64,000 nucleotides of DNA from Isoetes taiwanensis (GCA_021234155.1 JAJEKV010000006.1:2610741-2674740), one strand, 5' to 3'. Positions 1 to 11,992 are shown, counted from the first letter of the stretch. Numbers and translations are program-made. Notes: generated by a model from the letters alone, not told the origin.

Positions 1-1050
1 CTGTAAATTGGGTCATTGTTTGTACTCTATAATTAAGACTGCAATTGTATACATATTTATCTAAGGCCAAATTTTAGGGTTGCATAGATTTGTAAACTCT
101 GCCGCAACTTCTAGAAAAAGAAGACCTAGCCCTAGTTTGCACCATTGTATTGCCACTTGGAACAGAAACTGCTTTGTGGAGATGCTTCTTTTCATCATCG
201 GCTAGCTTATGTCCATCGAGTTAACAAAAATGCTTAAGTACATTTGTTTCATGTGACTTATCCCTATTTAGCACTATCTTGCGTTTTTGTTCAGTCCTGA
301 TAAAAACTCTAATCCGATTAGTTGAAGAAATTACTTTGATGAAGAAGATGCAGTTGGCTATAGTTTAAGAACGTTATATAGATGCAAGTGGCATAAGTGC
401 TTCACTCAAGGGGTTAATAGTATTGTGTGGCAATCGTTTTGGGATGCTTTCTACTGTCTTATATCAGCTTGGTGTCGAGACCCTTATGTCAGCTTGGTGT
501 CGAGACCAACTCAACAAGTTAATGATTTTCTTGAGAGGGAAATTGTGGCAGTTCAGTTACATGCTTTATTGTTTGGTTTAGAACCGTGTCAAATCTTTTT
601 GTTGTTCATTGACTTTCATGTCATTGCTTGATTAACTTTCACGTCATTGCTTGCATTAGAGGTTTAGCTACAATTGTCAAAAAGAAAAAAAAAAAATAAA
701 AAAAAAAATTTATGAGCTCCAACAGGTTGTTCGAATGTGACATTAGCATATATAACCTTGAAGAATGTGTAAATATTCATGTGTATAATGTGTAAAATTA
801 TTGTCAATTGAAATTCTTAGACCAAATACCATTAGATACAATTGCGGTGTAGCTCAGCTGATTATGTCAATGGACAGAGGTGGTGTGCAAACATCAAAAC
901 AGTAAGAAACATTCAATGTGAAGTGGAATTAGCATCCAGTCATTGTTGAGAATCAAATATCCACATGTATTTTTGTTATGTGCGTGCATCGGACAGAGCA
1001 GCAAGCAAAACAAGGTGGTTTCTTACAGAATTGAACTTCATGGATATGGG
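1..1050. other. No gene recognised
   Basis: I see no supported coding gene here. The stretch holds an imperfect direct duplication near 465-515 (two copies of a unit containing TCAGCTTGGTGTCGAGACC) and an A-rich run at about 677-710. Short ORFs show no family resemblance. Confidence 0.5.
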
Positions 1051-1051
1051 A

Positions 1052-1072
1052 TATTATTATTATTATTATTAT
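1052..1072. repeat. (TAT)n / (ATA)n microsatellite
   Basis: Seven tandem TAT units. On the minus strand this is an (ATA)n tract lying about 60 bp beyond the stop codon of the LINE remnant that follows. It is best read as the simple-repeat 3' tail of that LINE, which would distinguish it from the poly(A)-tailed L1-type LINE at 3029-14115. Confidence 0.7.
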
Positions 1073-1128
1073 GTAATGTCTAATGCTCACTTGGGCCTCG
1101 AGAGGCCATGGAGCACATGAACAACAAT

Positions 1129-1885
1129 TTACAATTTTAATAGCAAGGAACGGTGTGCATCCACCGCCCTTATATATGGTCCCAGCGTCATTGGTGGTAT
1201 ATGCAACAGTGAAGAGAAATCCTCGTCCTGGATGCCAAAATTGTGTCTAATATCTGCATATTCGGAACAATGTATGAAAGTATGATTTTCGTCTTCAACA
1301 CATCCTGTCTTGCATATTCTACACAGACGGTTTTCTGCTGGTATTTTCGCCCATCTGCCTGTTTCTATTTCCAGATTGTGTGACCCGGTTCTATACCTCG
1401 CTATTAGTTTCCTTTGTGCTAGCGGGATGTTGGCCTTTAAATATAGGTGGCTTCTCTAAACCCCATTTACCAGCCCATGCCGACAGCTTCCTTTGCCATT
1501 CTGAGTTTTCCATTGCTTGATGTGACAACCTATTCGGACTTTGTGCTTTAACCCTGTTATAGAAATTTATAGCATGAAAAAACCCTTCTAACTCAAGCGG
1601 GAACATACCTGCCTCTGCTAGAGTAATGGCGTACGGAGTCTGTGATCTTATCCCAAGTTCCTCCTTTAGATATGGTGCCTGCTTTGGTACTCTTACAAAA
1701 GTTCAGCTTTTATTAGTAGCTCCTATAATGGTGGTCAATCTTTTGCGGACTTCTATTAACTTTTCCTTTTTCGAGAAATCTTGTATGGTAGAGTTTGTAA
1801 CACGAGATGAATTGTAAAGATGCTGAGATATTTGGTACAGATATGTAGAAGCTTTATATTTTCCCTCTGTAACAAGTGACTAGGT
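1129..1885 (-). pseudogene. Non-LTR retrotransposon ORF2, C-terminal remnant
   Basis: Reading the minus strand gives the C-terminal region of a non-LTR reverse transcriptase polyprotein. About 250 codons are recoverable, with one in-frame TGA near 1707 and one frameshift near 1450. The end carries a zinc-binding motif, RLCRICKTGCVEDENHTFIH followed by CSEYADIR, a CxxC...H...C arrangement typical of LINE C-termini. Upstream segments such as SQTPYAITLAEAGMFPLELE also resemble the post-RT region of non-L1 LINEs. Endonuclease and RT catalytic parts are absent, so the copy is 5'-truncated. The stop lies at 1129-1131, followed by a short 3' UTR and the (ATA)n tail. The clade (I/Jockey-like or RTE-like) is inferred from tail type and C-terminus only. 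Confidence 0.7.
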
Positions 1886-1889
1886 AACG

Positions 1890-3013
1890 AAAAATGTATG
1901 TTTCAGCTTTTATACTTTTTAAAATGACTTTGTCCATAGAGTTAATATCAATTTCCCATGTTTTATAGGATCCAATTTTAATGTCATACTTATTATGAGA
2001 GATGGCATCGTACATAAAGCTGAGAAATAATAGATCTAGCAGGTGATGCATCATGCCTAAAACTTAAGTTAGATTGTTCTTTAACTTGTCTAAATATGCA
2101 GAAGGAGGGGATCACGTCTGAAGCTGAATGGGATGAATTTAAAAGTAACTTGCATTTATGCAGGTCTGCAGTTATGAGCTTTATGTATGGTCTTTGCATT
2201 GCAATTCAAAATTCTCAATCAATGGTTCAACTTTAAACCATCATTTCATTTTTCTGTGGATAGGGCAATTTACAAATGAGATTAAGGAACAAATGGATTG
2301 AAACTTTTTAATGTTTGAAAGATAGAGGTAAGTTATGAGCTTTTCTTTATTTCTTTTCCAGTGTGGCAAGAAAAAGTGATAATCTATCGTCTTCATCAAT
2401 TGGGAGCTCAAGAGCTACACCCCAACTTGGGGCGTCTAGATCTCTACCTTCACTGAAGTTCTTCGCAAACATGGAATTGCGGAACAATGCTTGTAAACCT
2501 CATTTCCTGAAGCCACGCATCATTAAGAATATAAGAACAAAGCAATTAAAAACAGAGTTGAACACATAGCAGTACAACCTCAAAAAGGCAACTAAGGTTT
2601 GAAAAGCTCGTCAGAACCATGGCCAATGGATGAATCGTGTCTAAATACTTCGTAAAATTGTCTAGGGTCAAAGCATTGTGTCGCAGCAAAAAAAGCTGCG
2701 AAGGAAACATGAAGGGCATGACGGGCAAAATAATTCAAGAAATTTTTTTTTTTTTAAGTATGAAAGGTGCTTAGGTGGTGCTTGGCTGGCGCAAAAATGC
2801 CACTCTTTTTTTTTCATATTGATACCATTTGGTCTTAATGGACGATAAAATTTGAACTCTTTATTACTCTCTAGTAAGGAATTATGATGTATTGAGGTGA
2901 CCATGATATTACAACCCTTATAGTATATAAGGGTTGAGTTGGGTCAAACTACGCTCCTTTTCTACCATTAGTACATGGTGGAATTGGCAAGATGGTAATG
3001 TGGGACGCAATAT
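1890..3013. other. Mostly unassigned; two possible exon-like segments
   Basis: No firm gene. On the plus strand, 2100-2181 is flanked by AG and GT and reads as an open 27-codon segment containing EGITSEAEWDEFKSN. The stretch from about 2361 follows a pyrimidine tract plus AG and reads ARKSDNLSSSSIGSSRATPQ before stopping at 2567. They could be orphan exons of a cellular gene, but I recognise neither and the distance to other exons is unknown. The sequence up to 3013 is the left flank of the LINE insertion. Confidence 0.25.
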
Positions 3014-3028
3014 GAGACAAAGCATAGG
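3014..3028. repeat. Target site duplication of the 3029-14115 LINE, left copy
   Basis: GAGACAAAGCATAGG occurs here and again, identically, at 14116-14130 directly after the poly(A) tail. A 15-bp duplication is normal for target-primed reverse transcription and fixes both ends of the LINE insertion. Confidence 0.93.
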
Positions 3029-5113
3029 ATTTCTTATTAGAAGTGGAGCTCATATTTCCATATAAGTAGTCTCCAATCTTGTCTAGATCCTTTGGGATAT
3101 TATCTAGGCCTTCATGGTCTGACATTCCTATCTCATCCTCTAAGGTTGCCCAGAATTTTGACAGTATAGGAGTGCAAATCTCTCTTTCTTCATTGGAAAC
3201 ACAGGACCCAAGTTCTGAATTATTCAAACTATCAAAGGATTGGGTACTTACCTGGGTGGAAGCTTCCTTGTCAACCCTTGATTCTCCTCGAGTATGCTCT
3301 GGCCCTGGTGTGTGTAAGTATTCTTCTAGAGCCTCTGCAACAAAACGTTCAACACAAGCAGCATATCTACCATCATCTTTGCATTGAATAAAAGCCTGAA
3401 GGAAGGAGATATTATCCTCAGCTTGCTCTTGATTCTGCTGTAGGAGGGTTTTTGGATTAGATTCTGGGGTGTTTGGGAAATTGGCTTGAGTTGGTGGGAT
3501 GGACATGGTGACTGGAGACCGAGATACAATTTCTGAAGAGTGGCCAGACTTGAGTTGTGATAACCCTTCCAGATCCTTATTGGATATAAATTCTGCTCCA
3601 TGCTTGCTGGGGGTAAAGAGTTCCCCTATCTGTATTGCTTTCGAGTTGCATTGTGCATCTTGTAGGTGTGTATCTTCTTGAGCCTCCTCTAAAGTCAAGA
3701 GACTAAACCTGTTACCAGTGTCATAATCTTCCCAATTGACAGCTGACCTCGTCTGCATTGTTTCTATTCTTGAACTTTCTTTATCTGAATCCTTATCCAT
3801 ACTTTGACTCTTGTAATTCCTTGCCCTTAAAGTGAGGTTCTGTAGCCAGGATATCCTGTTCCTGTGTCTTCTGTATGTAGATCCTGCATGGGGGGCTGTC
3901 CTTGTTGAATTTGGCATGAAGTTCACTTTCGGCGAATGATACCTCTTTATTGTGAGTTCTGATATCTCGTGGCGTAGACTTTTTCCCTTTCTTTTTGTCT
4001 TCAAAGGCCTGTAGGATCCTCTGGGAGAGGTCCCAGTTAGCTTGTCTGATTCGTTCCCTGTCCTGTTCTTTCCTTTGCAATTTTTTATAATTTTCCCTTT
4101 GCTTCGTTTGTTTGTCTGTTCTGCCCGGGCCATATATCATTTTCTCCTTTTTGTGTCCATACATATGACCGAATTCATCTACCTGTCGCATTCTGCTGTC
4201 AGGATCATACTGTTCTACTTTCTGAATATGTCGGGGGTCTTCAAAAGTATTTCTCGGGATGCATTTCACACCTCCATGGAATTTCTTTCCACAGATACCA
4301 CAGTCCGGAGGAAGGCCGCTCCAGTCCAGCTGCAACACACGGTTAGTTCCACATAGATCAACATAAGTCACTTCTCGGGGGATGGGCTTGAGCAGATCTA
4401 GTTGGACATAGACAATTGGGGGTCTATCTGGTCGAAAAGTAGCAGAAATAAAATGTCCAATGGAGTTAAAAATTGCCTTGAAGCATTCTTCACTCCAGTA
4501 GACAGGGTTGAGACCGTGGGGTTGCAAGAAAACCGTGACCGGGAGGGACTTGGGGGAGGAAGGATCGAAGTGATAGTCCCATTTTTGGAATTTGATTTGG
4601 TACCCTTTGTGTATGATTCGGCTTTTCCTCAGCAGATCAAGAGCAGCTTCCTGGGATGTTAATTCAACCATGAAGAAAGGGAACTGTAACCAATGCATGG
4701 AAGCAATCTGCACATTCTTATTCAAAGAGTATATTTGTTTGGCGATTTCATTCAAATTGAAACCTTCCTTTTCCACCCAGCCTACAACTGCATTTTTTTC
4801 CAGAGTATGTAGTTTGTTTCGGGCAGACTGGAAGTTCAGTTTGATACCTTTGGTGAAGTCTTTATCAGGACTGTTGACGGAGAATGTTCATCCATTCCGA
4901 GTTGGAGAAGATAGGATTCACAGGTCTCGGGAGTTCCGGTAACTCTTCTCGAGTGATATTATCCCATTCTGGGATCCCTTGATTCTGCAACATCCATGCA
5001 GTGAAAGCCGCCATGTCGAAGCTCCCAAATTGTATGAAGTTCGAGATTGAATCAGTAGCTCTTGTAATAGCTGGGAAAATCTTAGGAGTGAAGGGTGCCT
5101 TGGGTACAGTCAT
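3029..5113 (-). pseudogene. LINE ORF1: nucleic-acid-binding protein with zinc knuckle (inverted, frameshifted)
   Basis: This is the RNA-binding ORF1 of a plant L1 LINE. It starts at ATG 5113 (MTVPKAPFTP). A frameshift near 4870 leads to the second frame, whose reading runs NSPDKDFTKGIKLNFQ into a domain resembling the plant-LINE DUF4283 fold (about 4300-4850). A CCHC zinc knuckle follows (CGICGKKFHGGVKC, CX2CX4HX4C, about 4275-4318), then a basic lysine/arginine-rich stretch. A second frameshift near 3795-3830 leads to an acidic, serine-rich C-terminal part with about 265 codons up to the LINE edge at 3029. The reading frame continues by chance into flanking DNA to 2949, so the true C-terminus is missing. 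It would coat LINE RNA during retrotransposition. No product is expected from this copy. Confidence 0.85.
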
Positions 5114-5410
5114 GATCGCAATAATGGGGAGCCGCAGGAAGACAGAGAGAATTCTGGGGGAATGGGATAGATGATTTGGTGATGTGACGGTTGGGAAGAT
5201 CGAGGGTAGACTGATCTGAAGGATGTGATGGGATCGAGAAGTGACTAACAGTTGATCAACCGGAACCTTACCTGGGGTTCAAGAAACCCTAGTTAGCGCT
5301 TCCCTAGTTACCAAAAAGATCCCAATTATACTGGCCCTGCATCCAACACAAGGAAGACCAAATCCTGCTGAAGGTCCTCCCCTACCCCTTTTCAACCTCC
5401 TATCTTACAA
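5114..5410. other. LINE 5' UTR (inverted) joined to ORF1-ORF2 spacer; twin-priming junction
   Basis: From 5114 upward on the minus strand lies the leader of ORF1, which seems to reach roughly 5300-5330. The plus-strand segment just before the ORF2 ATG at 5411 is probably the spacer that normally separates ORF1 from ORF2. The inversion junction must lie between, near 5290-5340, but the exact base cannot be fixed without a related full-length copy. Confidence 0.55.
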
Positions 5411-7730
5411 ATGAAGATCATTTCATGGAATGTAAGGGGGATCAAGGGCCCCATAAAGAGAAGAAGATTCATTGCTTTAGCTAGAGCTTATAAGGCTGAT
5501 CTTTTAATGATTCAAGAACACCATCTACTCCAGTTTGAAGCTTCCAATCTGGGAGATTGGATCAATAAAGGTACTGGCTCTTCATATATTACTGCTCAGG
5601 GCACTAAAGGTGGGCTTGCAATGTTTTGGACCACCCTTCAAGTTGTTTCTTCATACTGCAGCCCCTCAAATAGATGGCACAGTATAGCTATAGATATGCA
5701 GGGGCAAACTTTGGGGATAATTAATGTTTATGCCCCCACTGAACCCAATGAGAGAGCCCCAATATGGAAAGAGATTAAAAATTGGATGACTGACCAGGAT
5801 AATATTAATGATTGGATCCTGGGGGGGGATCTAAACAACACCCCCCAATGGGATCTCAAACTTGGAAACAAGATTAATATATCCAGAAGTGAAAGAGCAA
5901 AGTGGGATAACATGCTTCAGGATACAGGATTAGCATATATTCCCTCTGCCAATTCTAAATTCACCTGGTCCAACAAAAGACAAGGAAATGAGAGAACCTA
6001 TTGCACATTGGATAGGTTCTATGTTATAAATCCTAATATCTCCTGCCTTGACAACTGCATAGTCACTGGAGATGATGGGAATATCCTGTCAGATCATTTC
6101 CCTCAAATTATGGAAATTCCTGAAGCTCAAACCACTACTAAACCTACAAACTCCCCTTTCAAATTTAACTGCTCCCTGCTAGGTAACCCCAGTTTTATCT
6201 CTGAATTCAGGAGTTTCTACCTCACTCAACCTGCAGTAGGGAGACATCAGTCTATGAAAGAATTCAGCAGGAAATTAAAAACCTGTAAAAATTGGATTAA
6301 AGAATGGGGAAAAGCTAGGCAAGCAAAATGCAGAGAGGAAAAGAATAAGCTCTTAAAAGAAATGAAGGAAATCAGACAGGAGCTAGAGCTCAACCCTTTG
6401 AGTGCCAATCTTCATAAACAGGAGATATTACTGGAAAATAACATCAAGGCCATAGAGGAGAAAGAGGCAAAGGGTATGGCCTTAAGAGCAAAGATTTGCC
6501 AATACAATAAGATGGATCAAGGCAGTTCAAAGTATTTCTTCAGAGTTGCTAAGAATAAACTTATCAATAACTCCATCACTGTGCTGGAACACGAAAATGG
6601 GGACAAAATTGAGGATGAGCAAGACATTAGGCAGATTTTCTGGAAAAATACAGCAACATGTTCAAAGGAGCTGATTACAGTGTTGAAGAAGAAGAGGCTA
6701 TGAACAAATTCTTCAAAAACATCCCAGTAACCAAGACCATGGAGGAAGATCTGGATGGGTACCCTGATGATAAGGAGGTGTTGCAAGCATTAAAGAACAT
6801 GGAAAAAGGCAAAAGCCCAGGGCCTGATGGCTTCCCCCCTGAGTTTTTTCTAACCTTCTGGATAGTGATGAAGGAAGACTTTATGGAATTCATCAAGGGA
6901 GCATGGGATGCAGCCTCTATTTACCCAGCCTTTAACTCCAGTCTAATCACTTTGATCCCTAAGATCAAGAATCCCAGCAAAATAAATGATTGGAGACCCA
7001 TATCTCTGACTAATACTACCTACAAAATTCTAGCCAAGATTCTCTCCTTTCGGATCCTTATGCATCTGTACAGTTCAGTCAGCACATGCCAATCAGGTTT
7101 TCTTTCTGGTAGATTTATTCTAGACAATTACATTGCAGCTAGTGAAGCAATCCATTGGAACAGACTCTCTAAACAAAATTGCATGCTTCTCAAGCTAGAC
7201 TTTAAAAGAGCTTATGATTCTATAACATGGCCCTTCTTAAAGAGAGCAATGCTTCATATAGGTATCCATCAGACTCTCATAGATAAGATCATGGCTCTCA
7301 ACAATCTGGCTTCTTCTAGCCTGATCATTAATGGATCCCCCAGCAAAGTTTTCCCTATAAGAAAGGGTGTTAGGCAAGGATGTCCTCTGGCACCTTATCT
7401 TTTCCTTTGTGTTGCAGAGATGCTCACTTAGATGTGTACAAGGTCTTCAACAAAGAACAACGGATTCGTGGATTGCAAATGCCGTGGTCGATTAAACGAC
7501 TTACCATCATGCAATATGCAGATGATACTTTTATCCTCTTAAAAGCCAATCAGAACAGCTTTGATGCCTTGCTGGACAACATTCAAAACTTTGCTAGTGT
7601 CTCAGGGGTCCATCTCAATCTAAACAAATGCAGCATTCTCTGGGAGAACCCCACTGAGGACTTAGATACTGGTGGTATTAAAGTTAACCCCCCTAATCAG
7701 GCCATCACCCTACTTGGTCTCCCCCTAGCT

Positions 7731-7735
7731 ATTAA
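7731..7735. repeat. TSD of nested LTR element (ATTAA), left
   Basis: ATTAA directly before the 5' LTR is repeated at 11993-11997 directly after the 3' LTR. A 5-bp duplication is typical of LTR retrotransposon integrases. Confidence 0.93.
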
Positions 7736-8182
7736 TGTTAGCCCTTTGGGCTAAACATATGTATGAGTGGCATAGGCCACATGTATTTATCACATTGGAC
7801 CACTTGATCTAGGGCCCAGATTTAGCCCACATATGTGGTAGGTGGCATAGGCCACATGTATTTGTCATATTGGACCCCACAATCTATGGCCCAGATTTAG
7901 CCTAGATCTGTGGACGGTGAGATGTCAGTTAGGGTTAGGGTTTTGCTCTACTATTTAGAGAGAGCATTTTCTCTCATTGTTTAGGTTTTTGCTCACGTTT
8001 TGGAGCACCTCCTTTTGGAGCATCAATATGATTATGTTTTGTTCATTCTTTGCTTTGTTCTTGTTCTTGGAGTTTCTTCCCATCTTCTTTTGTTGATCCA
8101 TGAGCATTTGTGGCAGCTTTGTGGCATCCGGCAGTCATGGATTGTTGCTGCAAGGTGATGCCAAGAACCCCAAACATCAATA
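7736..8182 (+). repeat. 5' LTR
   Basis: Starts TGTTAGCCCTTTGGGCTAAA, 447 bp, with an internal near-direct repetition of the GGCATAGGCCACATGTATTT motif (about 7789 and 7846). Its last two bases are TA instead of the CA kept in the 3' LTR. Confidence 0.93.
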
Positions 8183-8183
8183 C

Positions 8184-8201
8184 TGGCGCCTCATGCCGGG
8201 G
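8184..8201 (+). promoter_or_regulatory. Primer binding site, tRNA-Asp-like
   Basis: TGGCGCCTCATGCCGGGG lies 1 nt after the 5' LTR. Plant elements primed by tRNA-Asp use TGGCGCCGTTGCCGGGG. Both ends match and only the middle differs (TCAT for GTT). The site may be drifted, or fit another tRNA with the same terminal blocks. Confidence 0.65.
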
Positions 8202-8327
8202 TCTCTTTCGCTCACGATCAATTTGTTGTTTTTATTTCAAGCATCTCCAAAAGTTATTATGAAAAAAAAGTGGTTCTACGATAGACACTTCCTCAGATTC
8301 TATCTCTGGTATTTGCCCACTGTAGAA

Positions 8328-8469
8328 AGGGGCAAAACTGGTTTTTGGCCAGAACAGTTCTTATTTGTCCACATTTACGTTCTTCCACGATGAGATTAAG
8401 GGGCAAAACTGGTTTTTGGCCAGAACAGTTCTTATTTGTCCACATTTACGTTCTTCCACGATGAGATTT
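8328..8469. repeat. 71-bp tandem duplication inside LTR element
   Basis: A 71-bp unit starting AGGGGCAAAACTGGTTTTTG occurs at 8328-8398 and 8399-8469 with almost no differences, a recent local duplication in the element leader. Confidence 0.9.
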
Positions 8470-9804
8470 ATCTATCTACTGATACTTTCTTTTCTGCTAA
8501 GCGGCATTACGTTTATTTTTGGGTACCAACATTCTATTTCTTGGGCAAGTAAGACACACTTAGAAGAGGCCCAACGGCTCTTCCAAATATTTTCGCAGCA
8601 TTAATTGTGGGTTTGGGCTCTGTTCTGGGCAGAGTCTATTGAAGCCCCTTTCTTTTTGGTTCCAGACCCATCATTGCCAAGGTATTTGTTCTTCATCGAG
8701 TTATTCTCCGTTTTCTTCTCCCTGTGATATTTTGCACAGGCAAAATCGTTTTTGGCATAATAAATTTTTTTCATGGATATAAAGCTCTGTTTTTCAAGCC
8801 AGCTTAAGCACACAGGCCTGTATTTCAAATCGAGATCAGGGCTATTCTTGCCCTTTCATTGATACATAGGGCTTTTCCTCAGACCAAATCCACATCACCG
8901 GCGCTTGTATGCCCTTGCTTCGTCAAGCAAGCCACAAGAACAGATGACCAACGAGAAGAGTTCATGTTCCAGTTTTTCAGCGAGTTGCTAGATCCCAATC
9001 AGTCCTCAGGCTAGACTTCTTTATGGCAGCCATCACCAGGCCGGTCATTTAGCCTAGCTTTCAACATGCAGCAGAATCTGCACACATGCACAATTTCCGG
9101 TAATCTGAATCCTTTCACAAGAATTTTCACTCATGCCACAGTCATGGAGCTTGCACTGCGCAAGACCCCCTGCCTCTACACAAAAAATGGGACAGCTTGA
9201 TCCACTGACTGCAACTCTGGTGCAATGGACAAGAAGCAGAACTGCCTCAACAATCGCTCTGTTGCAGCAATCTCTATTCATCTTGAAGACCACACCCAGC
9301 TGCAAAATCAAGCAAGCATGACCTCTTGTTCTTCACCGGGCCTCAATACAAACCACAGACAAATCAAGTTCTTCAAGGATAAGTTTTCTCTGCCACATCC
9401 GCTGAGCCAGCCCCAATCCTGCCGAAATTTCAGGAGCATCTCGCCAAAACCTGCTAAATCAACACATTCTGCCTTCACAGGAGCAGGCCTCCAAATTTGA
9501 CCCGCAACAGAGCCCAAAAAATCCGAGCATCATGCATGCAGGGGCTTATCAACTCAGTTCTTTTCCGGCCAAGACCTTTACCTCGTATGGCGGCTCTGCT
9601 ACACCTGTCTATTGGCTTCAGAAATTTTCACCTGCCTATGGTCACGCTGTTCTCAGCAACATCGTGCAGCCATCTTCCAGTGATAGCTGCAGTGATACAC
9701 CCTCAGTATTTTCGTAGCGATCAAATGCCCTCTTTTCTGCAACAACTGATCTTCTGGCAAAACTTGGGCATGAATTCTGTGCATCTACTCAAGCCTATTG
9801 CAGA

Positions 9805-10260
9805 AACCGACTCCACGGCCCTCCACGGCGTGGACCAATATGGCTTTCACAAAATGGGAAGCATGAAGCCCACCCACGGCTCTGTGACCCCAAGATTTTC
9901 AAGAAACCACCACCTTCCCCTTGTCAAAACAGAGCAAGCACTAGAGTTTTGCCTGCGATCTCTTCAAAGGGTTTGGTCTGCATCAACACACGCCCACGGC
10001 CCATCACGGCCTGGCACAAATTCTCTCTTCATGTCTCTATCGTCGCTCTCTTCACATCCTTGTTGCAGAACTTCGCCCACGGCCCATCATGGCGTGGCAC
10101 AATTTGTTGTAGCTCGGTTCAAGTCTCAAGAAGCCCACGGCGTGGCACCCTTCCTCCACGGCCTCCTACAGCATGTCCACGGCCCCCACGGCGTGGGTCA
10201 AGACCACGGCCGCGTGGGTCAAGACCAGAGCCCCACGCCCATCACAGGCGTGGCACCACT
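9805..10260. repeat. CACGGC/GGCGTGG-rich tract in LTR element
   Basis: At least ten CACGGC hexamers, often as CCCACGGC paired with GGCGTGG a few bases on, crowd this 450-bp interval, forming many short inverted repeats. A run of 27 A follows at 10279-10305. No protein explains it. It may be packaging or structural RNA sequence, or simple expansion. Confidence 0.6.
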
Positions 10261-10979
10261 TCACTGTGGGGACGCGTGCAAAAAAAAAAAAAAAAAAAAA
10301 AAAAATCGCATTTAAGGCCATTTATAATGGACAACATTTTTGGTATATTCCACCTCATCTTATTGAAGAAGGTTCTTTTCTCTACCATCTATCACGTCTT
10401 TTATCTGGCATACGTATATGGCAAATGGCTTGAAGATGCATTTTGCCTTCCGCCCTCTTCCAACATCAACCTTACATGGCCCAACGGCATGTTAAGGCCA
10501 TTCTTGAGCTATGCATGCACAAATTGATCACGGCCACTTGGCGTGATTTTCCAATGGTGACTTTTTGCCTCTTTGTCCAATTTTTTATGCATCATGCCTT
10601 TGAGGTACAATTTCATCGACCCATGATTCCATACCCATCAATACAACAACATCATGACCCAACAAATGTGAGTACATCACAATTGTCACGCCACCCCTGC
10701 GGCGGACTTTGAGCACAACTTTCGATCCTCTTTTCATGCACGAAGTCTTTGGCGATAATTTTGGCACATTTTGGGGACGCCATCTTTTGTCACATTCTTG
10801 GAGATCTTCTTTGCACCCTTGTACCAACAAAACCTCACACACGGGGCGTGGTGTAGGCCTTTTTTCAGCAATCTTTCCTCAACATTCAAGCTTACCTCAT
10901 CGACCCAAATGTAGGGCGTTTGAGAGACAATTTTTCAATCCATTTTGGCCGCCCATAATCCATGGCGGTCGAGCCTCTT

Positions 10980-11215
10980 TCAAGTTCAACCATTGGCGTG
11001 AAGATGACTTTACGGCCTTCCGCCCTTTCGGTTTCAACTCCTTCAAGTTCAACTATCTCGCTCAAACTCATTCAAGTTCCATAAATGGCGTGAAGATGAA
11101 TTAGGCCTTCCGCCCCCTCAATCACTTATGTTTCAACTCTTTTCAAGTTCCACTCCTTGTTTCAACTTTTCAAGTTCAAAACTGGCGTGAAGATGACTTA
11201 GGGTCTTCCGCCCTT
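10980..11215. repeat. Degenerate ~100-bp repeats around GGCGTGAAGATGA
   Basis: Three copies of a block with GGCGTGAAGATGA followed by a CTTCCGCCC box (about 10991, 11088 and 11184), separated by TTTCAACTC/TTCAAGTTC runs. A weaker fourth copy lies near 10425. Confidence 0.6.
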
Positions 11216-11532
11216 CAACAATTTTTGTTTCTCATTTTTGTTCAACTCCTTACAAGACACTTTGATTGGCGATGTATTCTGAGCTAAGTGGCAAGCTCTA
11301 TGAGAAGTGGTGGTGAGCCTTCTCAACATTAGATTTGACTTCTATGGAATTAAAGGAGCTCGTGGCAAGCTCAAGAGAAGTGGTGACAAAACCTTCTCAA
11401 CCTCTCATGATTTTCGTACTTCATCGACATTTGCATTTTTCAAGAAATTTCGGGCGACATTATCATTATCTCCCTCACTTTGGACATGTTGTAAATGTTT
11501 AACCCCGCTGTTATAAAGGTTCTACATAGTTT

Positions 11533-11545
11533 GGTGTGGTGGGAG
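11533..11545 (+). promoter_or_regulatory. Polypurine-like tract before 3' LTR
   Basis: GGTGTGGTGGGAG lies immediately upstream of the 3' LTR, where the plus-strand primer is expected. It is G-rich but not purely purine. Confidence 0.6.
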
Positions 11546-11992
11546 TGTTAGCCCTTTGGGCTAAACATATGTATGAGTGGCATAGGCCACATGTATTTAT
11601 CACATTGGACCACTTGATCTAGGGCCCAGATTTAGCCCACATATGTGGTAGGTGGCATAGGCCACATGTATTTGTCATATTGGACCCCACAATCTATGGC
11701 CCAGATTTAGCCTAGATCTGTGGACGGTGAGATGTCAGTTAGGGTTAGGGTTTTGCTCTACTATTTAGAGAGAGCATTTTCTCTCATTGTTTAGGTTTTT
11801 GCTCACGTTTTGGAGCACCTCCTTTTGGAGCATCAATATGATTATGTTTTGTTCATTCTTTGCTTTGTTCTTGTTCTTGGAGTTTCTTCCCATCTTCTTT
11901 TGTTGATCCATGAGCATTTGTGGCAGCTTTGTGGCATCCGGCAGTCATGGACTGTTGCTGCAAGATGATGCCAAGAACCCCAAACATCAACA
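11546..11992 (+). repeat. 3' LTR
   Basis: 447 bp, starting TGTTAG and ending in canonical CA. It differs from the 5' LTR only near its end (C for T, A for G, and the terminal CA for TA). Followed by TSD ATTAA. Confidence 0.93.

Larger units (their letters stand above)
7736..11992 (+). mobile_element. Non-autonomous LTR retrotransposon (LARD-like), 4257 bp
   Basis: Two 447-bp LTRs (7736-8182 and 11546-11992) begin TGTTAG and end CATCAACA in the 3' copy; the 5' copy ends CATCAATA. They differ at about 3 sites, so the insertion is young. A primer binding site follows the 5' LTR and a purine-rich tract precedes the 3' LTR. The 3.36-kb interior has no gag, protease, integrase or RT. Its longest open frame (9497-10315) is low-complexity and runs through a poly(A) stretch. 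It must have been mobilised by an autonomous relative. The interior contains a 71-bp tandem duplication, a CACGGC-rich tract, a 27-A run and about 100-bp repeats. Orientation is taken from the PBS and purine tract. Confidence 0.93.

Noticed and set aside
2949-3028. C-terminal extension of the 2949-4133 minus-strand frame beyond the LINE edge
   Set aside because: The TSD at 3014-3028 shows that bases left of 3029 are flanking DNA. The frame continues by chance.
9497-10315. 272-codon ORF inside the LTR element as a possible gag
   Set aside because: No gag or zinc-knuckle motif, low-complexity His/Gly content, and the frame runs through a poly(A) tract as polylysine. It is open by composition.
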